From Pseudoalteromonas luteoviolacea NCIMB 1942 (GTDB lineage: Bacteria > Pseudomonadota > Gammaproteobacteria > Enterobacterales > Alteromonadaceae): a stretch of 40,251 nt of DNA. The notes under the pieces were generated by a model. That model was not told the origin of the DNA and did no database searches. It saw nothing but the letters and a program-made list of their open reading frames with translations. A program made the position numbers and the translations under genes. Shown piece after piece: positions 16,542-24,699 of this stretch. Positions within the stretch are counted from its first letter, which is position 1, and every line of letters begins with the position of its first letter. The stretch covers positions 1-40,251 of the forward strand of contig NZ_AUXT01000198.1 of assembly GCF_001625595.1 (NCBI RefSeq), read 5' to 3'.

Positions 16542-18713
16542 GTGAAACTATCTACGATAACAACAGTGACGTTATCTGCATTGGCTGTAATGTCAGGGAG
16601 CGCTATTGCGGCGCAAAAACAATACTTAAACAATGAAGCAAACTTGAGCATGATGCTTCAAGGGGTTGCACCTGCAGTTCTTTCAGCGCCTGCTTCACAG
16701 ATGATTGGCCTTAGCAATCAAAGCGAACTAAAAGTTTTGAAGTCTTTCAAACATAAAAATGGCTCAATTACACACCGCTATCAACAAATGTATCAAGGGT
16801 TACCTGTGATAGGTGACACGATAAGCTTGACATTTAATGAACAGGGGTCCCTCAAGCATGCCCATGGGGCTGCCGTGTACGGCATCGAGTCGGACATTGC
16901 TTCTGTTACACCAAGCCTAAAGTTAGAAAATGCTGTAAAAGCTGCGCAGTCTCAAATGCTTTCTACTGCTGAACATGTTCAAAAACACAACGAAGAAAGT
17001 CGACTAGGTGTTTGGCTAGATGAGTCAGGAACTGCTCGTTTGGTATATGAGATGACGTATGTAACTTATGGTCATGAACCCGCTCGTCCTTATAAGATTG
17101 TGGATGCGAACTCAGGAGAAGTGCTTGTAAATTATAATAATATTCAGCATGCAAACGCGACAGGCTCAGGTGGAAATGAAAAGACGGGGCGGTATGACTA
17201 CGGCACGGACTATGGTCATTTAGATGTCAGCCAGTCTGGCAATATTTGTACAATGAACAACTCAAATGTAAAGACCATTAACCTTAATCATGGTTCAAGT
17301 GGGTCTTCAGCCCATAGCTTTACATGCCCTGAAAATACCGTAAAAACGATTAATGGTGCCTATTCACCGCTCAATGATGCACATTATTTTGGTAATGTTG
17401 TGTTCAATATGTACAACGACTGGTTAGGTACTGCACCACTGAGCTTTCAATTACAAATGCGTGTGCATTACAGCAACAATTATGAAAACGCATTTTGGGA
17501 TGGCCGCTCTATGACATTTGGTGATGGTAAAGATAGATTTTACCCTCTTGTGAGCCTTGATGTGTCTGCACACGAAGTGAGCCACGGATTTACTGAGCAA
17601 AACTCTGGCCTAGTATATAGATATAAATCAGGTGGTTTGAACGAAGCGTTTTCTGATATGGCTGGTGAAGCAGCTGAGTTTTACATGAAGGGGACCAATG
17701 ACTGGTTAGTTGGCCAAGATATCTTTAAAGGAAGCGGTGCACTCAGATACATGAACGACCCGACTAAGGATGGACGTTCAATTGATCATCAGTCTAATTA
17801 CACTTCCAGTATGGATGTTCACCACTCATCTGGTGTGTTCAATAAAGCATTTTATAATCTCGCGACAACTACTGGATGGGATACCAAAAAAGCCTTTATT
17901 GTTATGGCTAAGGCCAATCAGATGTATTGGACAGCGAGCACAGACTGGGACTTAGCTGGCAATGGTGTAATGGATGCAGCATGCGATTTAGGCTATAACC
18001 CTGATGACGTAAAGGCTGCACTTGCGCTAGTTGGAGTTAACTCACAGCTGAGCTCAGGCAGCAGTTGCGGTACGCCTCCAACTGATGAAGAGTTGACAAA
18101 TGGTGTGACGCGTACTGGTATTAGCGGTGCTTCTAAAGCACAGCAGTTTTTTGTGCTAAATGTTCCAGCAGATGCCACCAGCTTAAAGTTTGAAACGTCA
18201 GGCGGCTCAGGTGATGCAGATCTTTATGTTAAATTTGGTAGCCGACCATCTTTACAGACATATGACTGTAAAAGCACCACTTCAACCAGTACTGAAACTT
18301 GCTCGATCACTAATATTCAAGCGGGTGCATATTACGTGATGGTTGAAGCTTGGAATCAAATATCGGGTGCATCCTTGACGGGCACTTATTCTTCAGGGGG
18401 AAATGGCAATCAACCTATTGATAGAACAGAAAGCAATATTTCGGTTAGTTCTGGCCAATGGGCGAGGTATACACAGCAGCTCGGAGCAGGTTATTCTAGC
18501 TTAGAAGTGACTATTTCTGGTGGCTCGGGAGACGCGGATCTGTATGTTAATTTTGGGTCAGCTTCTTCAACATCGACTTACCAATGTAGACCGTACAAAA
18601 ATGGCAACAGTGAGTCATGTTCGTTTACTAACCCTCAAAGTGGTACTTGGCATATAGACCTTCGAGGCTATAGCAGCGCCTCAGGGGTAACCTTAAATAT
18701 TAAAGCTAATTAA
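16542..18713 (+). CDS. Secreted M4 metalloprotease (vibriolysin-like) with two PPC domains
   Basis: This 723-residue precursor of a thermolysin-family extracellular protease starts at GTG 16542, supported by AAGGAG seven bases upstream; the longer frame from 16437 has no RBS and would bury the signal peptide. The order is: signal peptide (ends near AIAA), FTP and PepSY inhibitory propeptide (to ~200), M4 catalytic domain (~205-510) and two PPC domains (~521-613, ~631-723). The zinc site is complete: HEVSH at 344-348 and Glu368 in GGLNEAFSD, with the thermolysin spacing. It resembles the MCP-02/vibriolysin proteases of Pseudoalteromonas and Vibrio. Export should be by Sec and then type II secretion. 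The PPC domains are normally removed or used for substrate binding. An M28 peptidase follows. Confidence 0.95.
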   Translation: MKLSTITTVTLSALAVMSGSAIAAQKQYLNNEANLSMMLQGVAPAVLSAPASQMIGLSNQSELKVLKSFKHKNGSITHRYQQMYQGLPVIGDTISLTFNEQGSLKHAHGAAVYGIESDIASVTPSLKLENAVKAAQSQMLSTAEHVQKHNEESRLGVWLDESGTARLVYEMTYVTYGHEPARPYKIVDANSGEVLVNYNNIQHANATGSGGNEKTGRYDYGTDYGHLDVSQSGNICTMNNSNVKTINLNHGSSGSSAHSFTCPENTVKTINGAYSPLNDAHYFGNVVFNMYNDWLGTAPLSFQLQMRVHYSNNYENAFWDGRSMTFGDGKDRFYPLVSLDVSAHEVSHGFTEQNSGLVYRYKSGGLNEAFSDMAGEAAEFYMKGTNDWLVGQDIFKGSGALRYMNDPTKDGRSIDHQSNYTSSMDVHHSSGVFNKAFYNLATTTGWDTKKAFIVMAKANQMYWTASTDWDLAGNGVMDAACDLGYNPDDVKAALALVGVNSQLSSGSSCGTPPTDEELTNGVTRTGISGASKAQQFFVLNVPADATSLKFETSGGSGDADLYVKFGSRPSLQTYDCKSTTSTSTETCSITNIQAGAYYVMVEAWNQISGASLTGTYSSGGNGNQPIDRTESNISVSSGQWARYTQQLGAGYSSLEVTISGGSGDADLYVNFGSASSTSTYQCRPYKNGNSESCSFTNPQSGTWHIDLRGYSSASGVTLNIKAN

Positions 18714-18725
18714 TCACTTTTCTCT

Positions 18726-18750
18726 TTGAGACGGTGTTCTACCGTCTCAA
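18726..18750 (+). terminator. Hairpin between the M4 and M28 protease genes
   Basis: TTGAGACGGT (18726-18735) and ACCGTCTCAA (18741-18750) form a perfect ten-base stem with a five-base loop, followed by a modest T-rich stretch. With only 63 bases between the genes, it probably sets partial readthrough into the M28 gene or protects the M4 message. Confidence 0.65.
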
Positions 18751-18776
18751 TTATACTTTTGTATAAAGGAACAATT

Positions 18777-20300
18777 ATGTGTACCAAAGCCTTATTAACT
18801 ATGGCAGCGTGCATTGCCTTGCCTGCTATAGCAAACACACACACCGCATCCAAATGGATTACAATAGAGTCCCAAGCAAGTCATCATTACCAGCTAGAAA
18901 ATGCAGTAAAAGGTACTCTCTACCATAGCGCGATATCAAACTCTCGAGACGTGGATGTTTTGTTGCTTGATGAACAGGAGCACTTTCAGCTCAGTCACTT
19001 TATGCACGACCATTACCATAGATGCGGTGGGTTTGTTGCTCATGATAGTGAGCTTGAAGCGCAGCAATATTTGTCTCAACTTGCCCAAGCGCACCTAGCG
19101 CAACCTAGCCAAACCTATACCATAGATAATGGACAGGCCGTTCAAGATCTGATTTCACGAGTCTCGACAACGGGACTTGATAGTACAGTTAACTCTTTAA
19201 TGGCATTTTATAATCGCTACTATACACAGCAGTCGGGTGTTGACGCATCAAACTGGGTAAAAGAGCATTGGGTAGATATTGCAAAAAATAGAGTCGATAT
19301 CACGGTTGAGCAATATGGCCACGACTGGGCCCAGCCATCAGTAATTGCGACAATTCCAGGCGGTGAAAAAGCGAATGAAATCGTGATTATTGGCGGCCAC
19401 TTAGATTCTATTAATAGCGCTAACTCGAGTAATGGCCGTGCCCCAGGGGCAGATGACAATGCATCGGGTATCGCTGTACTGAGCGAAGTTTTAAAAGCGA
19501 TTTCTGATTCAGCGTTTAAGCCAAAAAGAACCATACAAATAATGGGGTATGCAGCGGAGGAGGTCGGCCTTAGAGGTTCTAAAGCCATCGCCGCTGACTA
19601 CAAAGCTCAGGGAAAAAATGTGGTTGGGATGGCGCAATTTGACATGTCGGGTAATAAAGGGGGGAGTTATGATATTGTATTTATAACTGACTACACCAAT
19701 AGTGCTCAAAATACATTTATGAGCCAATTGCTTGATACGTATCTGCCAACATTAAATTATGGTTTTGATCGTTGTGGTTATGGGTGTTCTGATCATGCCT
19801 CTTGGTATCAGCAAGGTTTTGCGGCTTCTTTTCCTTTTGAATCGAGAATGAGAGAAGCTAACCGCAATATTCACACTTCTAATGACACTGGGTTTGATGC
19901 CAGTCACTCAGTTAATTTCGCTAAGTTAGCCGCCGCATATGTTGCCGAACTAGCTAAAACTGAGGGTAGTACACCTCCGCCTCCGCCAACTGATCCTACA
20001 CCCATACAAGAGGTTATTAGTGGCATTAATGTAGGTTCTGGTCAGTGGAAGCGTTACAACTTGGTACTTAATTCGGGTTACCAAGAGCTTAAGGTTTCAA
20101 TCTCTGGTGGTACGGGAGATGCCGATTTATATGTGAATTTTGGTTCCGAGTCTTCGACATCTAGTTACCGATGCAGACCCTATTTGTACGGGAATAATGA
20201 AAGTTGTACTTTCACACTTCCTGAAGTGGGTACGTGGTACTTTGATGTCAGAGGCTACTCGACGTCTGCAGGCGTGTCTTTAACTTACAGCGCAAAGTAG
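18777..20300 (+). CDS. Secreted M28 aminopeptidase with PPC domain
   Basis: This 507-residue exported zinc aminopeptidase resembles the Vibrio leucine aminopeptidase. ATG 18777 follows AAAGGAACAATT; the frame open from 18726 lacks an RBS. A signal peptide ends near AIANT. The N-terminal propeptide-like part is followed by the M28 domain with ligands His208 (GGHLDS), Asp227 (GADDN), catalytic Glu261 and Glu262 (AAEE), Asp289 (QFDMS) and His366 (NIHTSNDT), spaced as in the Vibrio enzyme. A proline-rich linker (TPPPPPTDP) leads to one PPC domain closely similar to the second PPC of the upstream M4 protease. Together they would degrade protein outside the cell: endoprotease first, then aminopeptidase. 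Confidence 0.94.
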   Translation: MCTKALLTMAACIALPAIANTHTASKWITIESQASHHYQLENAVKGTLYHSAISNSRDVDVLLLDEQEHFQLSHFMHDHYHRCGGFVAHDSELEAQQYLSQLAQAHLAQPSQTYTIDNGQAVQDLISRVSTTGLDSTVNSLMAFYNRYYTQQSGVDASNWVKEHWVDIAKNRVDITVEQYGHDWAQPSVIATIPGGEKANEIVIIGGHLDSINSANSSNGRAPGADDNASGIAVLSEVLKAISDSAFKPKRTIQIMGYAAEEVGLRGSKAIAADYKAQGKNVVGMAQFDMSGNKGGSYDIVFITDYTNSAQNTFMSQLLDTYLPTLNYGFDRCGYGCSDHASWYQQGFAASFPFESRMREANRNIHTSNDTGFDASHSVNFAKLAAAYVAELAKTEGSTPPPPPTDPTPIQEVISGINVGSGQWKRYNLVLNSGYQELKVSISGGTGDADLYVNFGSESSTSSYRCRPYLYGNNESCTFTLPEVGTWYFDVRGYSTSAGVSLTYSAK

Positions 20301-20507
20301 TTAGATAAACACAGAAGCTGGTGGATTTCTCTAATGCATTGAAGTAAAAGGAGAAATTAATCAGCTACAAACATCTGAGTGTGACGAAAGATGCCTCATA
20401 AATAGCGTGAACTATCGCTTTTTCGAGTCTGGTCTGTCTTGTGGTCGCGCTTGATGTCATTCATACTGCCTCCTTATTTACAACGCATAATTATAAAAAA
20501 CACAAAA

Positions 20508-21959
20508 ATGACAGAAACAATGAATAAAGGCAGTGCGCATTTAGATAAATTATGGCTGTTTTTGGGCCCATTTCTTTTCTTACTGACATGTTTTACTAGC
20601 AGTCCCGAGGGGTTGTCCGAGCAAGGGTGGAGAACCGCAGGTCTTGCAATGTGGCTTGCCGTTTGGTGGGTAAGTGAAACAGTACCAATTCCGGTAACGT
20701 CTTTAGTACCCCTATTGGCGGTACCGCTGGCTGGCATTAACGATATTAAAAGTACATCATCTGCTTATTCTCACCCTTTAATCTTTTTGTTTTTAGGTGG
20801 GTTTCTTATCTCAATTGCGATGGAAAAGTCGCAACTGCACAAACGCATAGCACTTAAAACTATGCTTAAGAGTGGTACCAACCCTAAATATCAAATCCTT
20901 GCAATGATGTTGGTAAGCGGCTTTTTATCAATGTGGATAAATAACACCGCTACAACTTTGATGTTATTACCCATCGCACTGTCTGTGATCCATGTACTAC
21001 AAAGTAACGGTAATGGCTGTGATAATTACGCTAAAGCATTACTGTTAGCAATTGCCTATAGTGCGAGTTTAGGTGGGGTAGGAACGATAATAGGTACTGC
21101 ACCGAATGCGTTGATGGTTGCATATCTGTGGGACAATTATCAGATTAAAATTGGATTCGCACAATGGATGATTGTTGCTGTGCCCTTTACTTTTGGCATG
21201 ATCCTATTGTGTTGGGTGTGGTTGACAAAGTTTGCGTTTAAATTGACACCACAAGAAGAAAATTCGGCGCTGACGGAGGTATTTTCTTCTCAACTGGCTG
21301 AGCTAGGCAAAATGTCATTGGCACAAAAGAATGTGTTATTTGTCTTTTTATTCGCTGTATTTGGCTGGCTTTTAAGACCATATTTACAGACTTGGACGGG
21401 CTTAGGCATTACAGATACTGGAATTGCGATTGCTGCATCCATTTTGCTGTTTGTATTACCAGCGAGTGAAGATGGCCAAAAGGTAATGGATTGGGCAGCT
21501 GCCAAAGATGTCCCGTGGGGTATATTATTGTTGTTTGGTGGTGGGTTGACACTTGCAAGTCAAATAAAGGGGTCTGGACTTGCGGCATATATTGCAAATG
21601 TTCTAGCTGGTGCGAGCGCAATACCGATTGTTCTTGGTGTCATTGCCGTTGCTGCGCTCATAACTTTCTTAACTGAGCTCACAAGTAACACGGCTACCGC
21701 TGCTGGCTTTTTACCTTTACTTGGACCGGTTGCAGAACAAGTGACTGGAACTCCTCTAATATGGATCATTCCAGCTGCAATGGCTGCAAGTTGTGCTTTT
21801 ATGATGCCAGTTGCGACGCCGCCTAATGCGATTGTTTTTGGCTCCGGTGAAATTCGGATCAGGGATATGGTGAAAGCTGGATTTGTACTAAACATAATCG
21901 CTATCACAATGATCAGTATTTTGACATTGACCGTTGCTAAGTGGGTCTTTGCTTTCTAA
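20508..21959 (+). CDS. SLC13/DASS family anion:Na+ symporter
   Basis: The 483-residue inner-membrane protein has 11 or so helices and two inverted halves. The sodium/substrate motifs are present as INNTATT in the first half and TSNTATAAG in the second, with GTIIGTAPNA and MPVATPPNAIVFGSG as the re-entrant tips. Members import di- and tricarboxylates or sulfate with Na+; dicarboxylates are the likelier substrate, but this is not proven. I chose ATG 20508; the frame is open from 20439, and ATG 20520 is also possible, none with a strong RBS. It stands alone between the proteases and an aldehyde dehydrogenase, with a terminator downstream. Confidence 0.88.
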   Translation: MTETMNKGSAHLDKLWLFLGPFLFLLTCFTSSPEGLSEQGWRTAGLAMWLAVWWVSETVPIPVTSLVPLLAVPLAGINDIKSTSSAYSHPLIFLFLGGFLISIAMEKSQLHKRIALKTMLKSGTNPKYQILAMMLVSGFLSMWINNTATTLMLLPIALSVIHVLQSNGNGCDNYAKALLLAIAYSASLGGVGTIIGTAPNALMVAYLWDNYQIKIGFAQWMIVAVPFTFGMILLCWVWLTKFAFKLTPQEENSALTEVFSSQLAELGKMSLAQKNVLFVFLFAVFGWLLRPYLQTWTGLGITDTGIAIAASILLFVLPASEDGQKVMDWAAAKDVPWGILLLFGGGLTLASQIKGSGLAAYIANVLAGASAIPIVLGVIAVAALITFLTELTSNTATAAGFLPLLGPVAEQVTGTPLIWIIPAAMAASCAFMMPVATPPNAIVFGSGEIRIRDMVKAGFVLNIIAITMISILTLTVAKWVFAF

Positions 21960-21970
21960 AATTCAAGTAA

Positions 21971-21997
21971 TGGGGCTACGAATTAACAGTAGCTCCA
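21971..21997 (+). terminator. Terminator after the SLC13 transporter
   Basis: TGGGGCTAC (21971-21979) pairs with GTAGCTCCA (21989-21997) with one G-U pair, followed by TCATTTTC. It lies 12 bases after the stop codon. Confidence 0.6.
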
Positions 21998-22229
21998 TCA
22001 TTTTCACTATTCTCAATTAAAAGCTTCGCGCATTCGTCAATTTGGTTTTACATTTAGTTTACAAGCTAGTGGTTCACAAATTTCTCTGATACTATCTTTT
22101 GAAATCGTCGCTGACGAAAAGTCGATATTGATTGCTGTGCTTTTAGTTCACGTGTATTGAGGTCACTGTAGCTTGTCGTGATAACCACCAAGTGAAAAAA
22201 CTGGGTAACTAGAGAATGAGGAATCACCT

Positions 22230-23621
22230 GTGAAATCTGAACGAGACTCAGAGCTTGAGCAAAAATTATTTAGGTTGAAAACCTCTTTTCTAGCAGAGCC
22301 ATACACCTCAAGCGCATTGAGAATTGAAAAGCTAAAAGTCTTGAAATCGGCGATTGTTAACTATAAGTCTGCGCTTGTTGAAGCAGCTCGAAAAGATTTT
22401 AGCCAAAGAGCAGAGTTAGATACCGTCATGGCAGATATGATTCCAACGGTGAATCATATTGAATATATTTGTCGTAACCTTAAACACTGGATGAAGCCAG
22501 ATAAACGCAATCCGGGTTTAGAATTTTTGCCTTCGCGCACATATGTTGAATATGTGCCAAAAGGCGTTGTTGGCATTATCGCGCCTTGGAATTACCCGAT
22601 ACAACTTTCACTTGTCCCTTTAGCGACTGCAATTGGGGCAGGTAACAAAGTAATGTTGAAGCTCAGTGAGCATACACCCAATGTAAATGAGGTGATCAAA
22701 TCTATTTTGTCAGGTTTATCAGCTGAGTGTACGGTTATAGAAGGTGATGCAGAGACGGGGGGGAAATTCAGCGAACTTCTTTTTAATCATCTGTTTTTTA
22801 CCGGCTCCAGTCACATAGGCAAAAAAGTATACCAAGCGAGTGCCAGTAATTTGGTTCCAGTCACGTTGGAGTTAGGTGGAAAGTCGCCGGTCATTGTGTT
22901 AAGTGATGCAAATATAGAAAAAGTAGTATTAGATTTAGCTTTCACTAAGCTCATGAATTGCGGACAGATATGTGTTGCGCCTGATTATGTATTGGTGCAT
23001 CAAGAAGTTTTTGACGCCTTAGTGTGTAAGCTCAAAGAAAAGTTTGAAAGTATGCATACCATCAATGACAGTTCTGGGTTATTGAATGAGCGCCATAAGA
23101 CGAGGCTGGTCTCTATGTTGGAACAAGCCAAATCCAAGGGGGTGTCGGTGTGGCACTCTAAACCTTTGGAAGCTGCCGTAGCAAGTGACTTTGGAGTACA
23201 CCTTGTTTTTGAGCCTCCAAGGGGTTTGAAAGTGATGCAAGAAGAGGTCTTTGGCCCAATATTAAGTATCTTTAAAGTGAGAGATCTTGAGCACGCCCAA
23301 AGTATCGTAAGAAGCACAGAAGTTCCGTTAGCGTGTTATTTATATACCAGTGATAAATGTGCGCAAAATGATGTTAAATATCGGCTGGAGTGCGGTTCTT
23401 TAAGTATTAATGAGATGCTTTTACATGTAGCCGTTGCTGATTTACCGTTTGGTGGTGTGGGAAGTTCAGGAATAGGGCAGTATCATTCCATTGAAGGGTT
23501 TAAAACGTTTAGTCACGGTAAAGGTATCTTTCACTCTAGTGACAAAGCCTGGCGTAGCAAGCTGTTTGATAAATACAGCCACCTCATCGGAAAAATACTG
23601 ACATGGCTGTATCTTAAGTAA
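22230..23621 (+). CDS. Aldehyde dehydrogenase (class 3 / coniferyl-aldehyde type)
   Basis: The 463-residue NAD(P)+-dependent enzyme oxidises aldehydes to acids. The length and the YVPKGVVGIIAPWNYPIQL segment fit the shorter class-3/coniferyl group. Catalytic residues are present: Glu214 in LELGGKSP and Cys244 in NCGQICVAPDY; the C-terminal PFGGVGSSGIGQYH motif is normal. The C-terminal tail is hydrophobic (IGKILTWLYL) and could touch the membrane. The GTG start has TGAGGA eight bases upstream. The physiological aldehyde is unknown. The gene is monocistronic and converges with the SEL1 gene. Confidence 0.92.
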   Translation: MKSERDSELEQKLFRLKTSFLAEPYTSSALRIEKLKVLKSAIVNYKSALVEAARKDFSQRAELDTVMADMIPTVNHIEYICRNLKHWMKPDKRNPGLEFLPSRTYVEYVPKGVVGIIAPWNYPIQLSLVPLATAIGAGNKVMLKLSEHTPNVNEVIKSILSGLSAECTVIEGDAETGGKFSELLFNHLFFTGSSHIGKKVYQASASNLVPVTLELGGKSPVIVLSDANIEKVVLDLAFTKLMNCGQICVAPDYVLVHQEVFDALVCKLKEKFESMHTINDSSGLLNERHKTRLVSMLEQAKSKGVSVWHSKPLEAAVASDFGVHLVFEPPRGLKVMQEEVFGPILSIFKVRDLEHAQSIVRSTEVPLACYLYTSDKCAQNDVKYRLECGSLSINEMLLHVAVADLPFGGVGSSGIGQYHSIEGFKTFSHGKGIFHSSDKAWRSKLFDKYSHLIGKILTWLYLK

Positions 23622-23644
23622 CTTGTAAGCGCGGTCGTTGGTTA

Positions 23645-24373
23645 TTACTCGGTAAATCCACTCCCTGCTATATATGTACCAGCCTGAATCTTATGATAAA
23701 TCTCGTTGGCTATCCTTTGCCCCCTTTCTATCTGAGATCTAGACATGCTTTGCTCGTCTAGTTGTCGGCTTTCTGTTGCGGGTTGATATCCATTAAATTC
23801 GGCTAAAGTATTCCAAATGTAAGAACGCTCAATATTTTTTTGGATGCCTAAGCCTTGGTAATATAGTAAGGCAAGATTAAACATTGCCAAAGTGTAATTA
23901 TTTGCGGCTGCTCTTTCATACCAAAAGCGCGCCTGCAAGTAATCTTGAGTGACACCATCACCGTTAGCATGCATAACGCCCAAATTATACTGTGCTGCTG
24001 GTAAATTCTTTTTAGCGGCTTGAGAGAACAAATCGACGGCTTTTTGCTTGTCTAGTTTGACGCCTCTGCCTTCTTCGTACATAACAGCCAACGCGAACAT
24101 TGCATCAGAGCTCCCAAGTTTTACCGCGCGTTGTAGCAATTCTGCGGCTTTTCTGGGATCTCTAGGTACTCCGTATCCACCATCATACATTTTGGCAAGT
24201 TCATACATACCGGGCGCATAGCCCATATCAACAAGGTATCTAAATTCTTTCAGCGCGACATCGAACTTACCCATGTTGGCAGCTGCAATGCCTTCTTCTA
24301 AGGTCGCAAAGGAAGGGGCTGAGCAGGTAATAAGCCCCGTTAACACAAAGGTTCGAGTTATTTTTTGCCACAT
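23645..24373 (-). CDS. Exported SEL1-repeat protein
   Basis: The 242-residue protein has a signal peptide (ends near SFATLEE) and four or five Sel1-like repeats, seen as MYELAKMYDGGYGVPRDPRKA, MFALAVMYEEGRGVKLDKQKA, AQYNLGVMHANGDGVTQDYLQA and MFNLALLYYQGLGIQKN. Sel1 repeats are TPR-like scaffolds for protein contacts, so a periplasmic adaptor role is likely; no enzyme motif is seen. AAGGAG seven bases before the ATG is a strong RBS. A TATAAT (24448-24443) is a possible -10, and the TGCAC/GTGCA palindrome at 24416-24428 lies just downstream of it. Confidence 0.88.
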   Translation of the reverse strand: MWQKITRTFVLTGLITCSAPSFATLEEGIAAANMGKFDVALKEFRYLVDMGYAPGMYELAKMYDGGYGVPRDPRKAAELLQRAVKLGSSDAMFALAVMYEEGRGVKLDKQKAVDLFSQAAKKNLPAAQYNLGVMHANGDGVTQDYLQARFWYERAAANNYTLAMFNLALLYYQGLGIQKNIERSYIWNTLAEFNGYQPATESRQLDEQSMSRSQIERGQRIANEIYHKIQAGTYIAGSGFTE

Positions 24374-24415
24374 GGCGTTTCTCCTTATAGCACAGGGGGG
24401 ATAAAATTAGTTTAA

Positions 24416-24428
24416 TGCACCTAGTGCA
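24416..24428. promoter_or_regulatory. Palindrome in the SEL1 gene leader
   Basis: TGCAC (24416-24420) and GTGCA (24424-24428) surround CTA. The site sits a few bases downstream of the expected transcription start from the TATAAT at 24448-24443, as an operator might. Confidence 0.3.
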
Positions 24429-24461
24429 ATTTACCAGTTTAGATTATAAGCTTTTGAAGGG

Positions 24462-24609
24462 AAATAAAAAAAGCCCTAATAGGGCTTTTTCGTTTCATAT
24501 CAACCGTCACCGATATGAGCAATGTAATGTAGCAAGTAAATGAGTACGTTAAATAACTAGGTCGAATAGTCATTTCACTATTATCAAATAAAAAGCTAAA
24601 TGCGTATAA
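24462..24609 (-). ncRNA. Candidate Fur-regulated RyhB-like small RNA
   Basis: On the minus strand a Fur box (24629-24643) lies at the expected promoter, with TTGATA (24644-24639) as a possible -35 and ATTAAA 17 bases on. The predicted RNA is roughly 100-150 nt; its 5' end is uncertain. It would fold a hairpin AATAGT/ACTATT (24565-24570 with 24577-24582), then a mostly unpaired stretch containing ACATTGCTCA (24525-24516). It continues with a CATATC/GATATG stem (24496-24517) and an intrinsic terminator. ACAUUGCUCA is identical to part of the conserved core of enterobacterial RyhB, the Fur-repressed sRNA that silences iron-using genes. No protein gene on this strand needs the terminator. The assignment is inference from motifs; expression is untested. 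Confidence 0.72.
24468..24490 (-). terminator. Strong intrinsic terminator of the candidate sRNA
   Basis: AAAAAGCCCT (24468-24477) pairs with AGGGCTTTTT (24481-24490) around AAT. On the minus strand it continues into TTTTTTTATTT, a strong U-tract. Both flanking protein genes point away from it, so it must end a separate transcript. Confidence 0.9.
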
Positions 24610-24628
24610 CCAGTCTTTAATGTCTCAT

Positions 24629-24643
24629 TGAGAATGATTATCA
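24629..24643. promoter_or_regulatory. Fur box
   Basis: TGAGAATGATTATCA matches 14 of 15 positions of the 7-1-7 Fur consensus TGATAATNATTATCA. A second, half-conserved site starts with TGATAAT at 24673. The box lies between the candidate sRNA (minus) and the DUF6279 lipoprotein gene (plus) and could control both with iron-loaded Fur. Confidence 0.85.
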
Positions 24644-24699
24644 ATAACTTTTTCCTTGATGTCAACTCTAAATGATAATTAATTGTATTTGAGGTTTTA

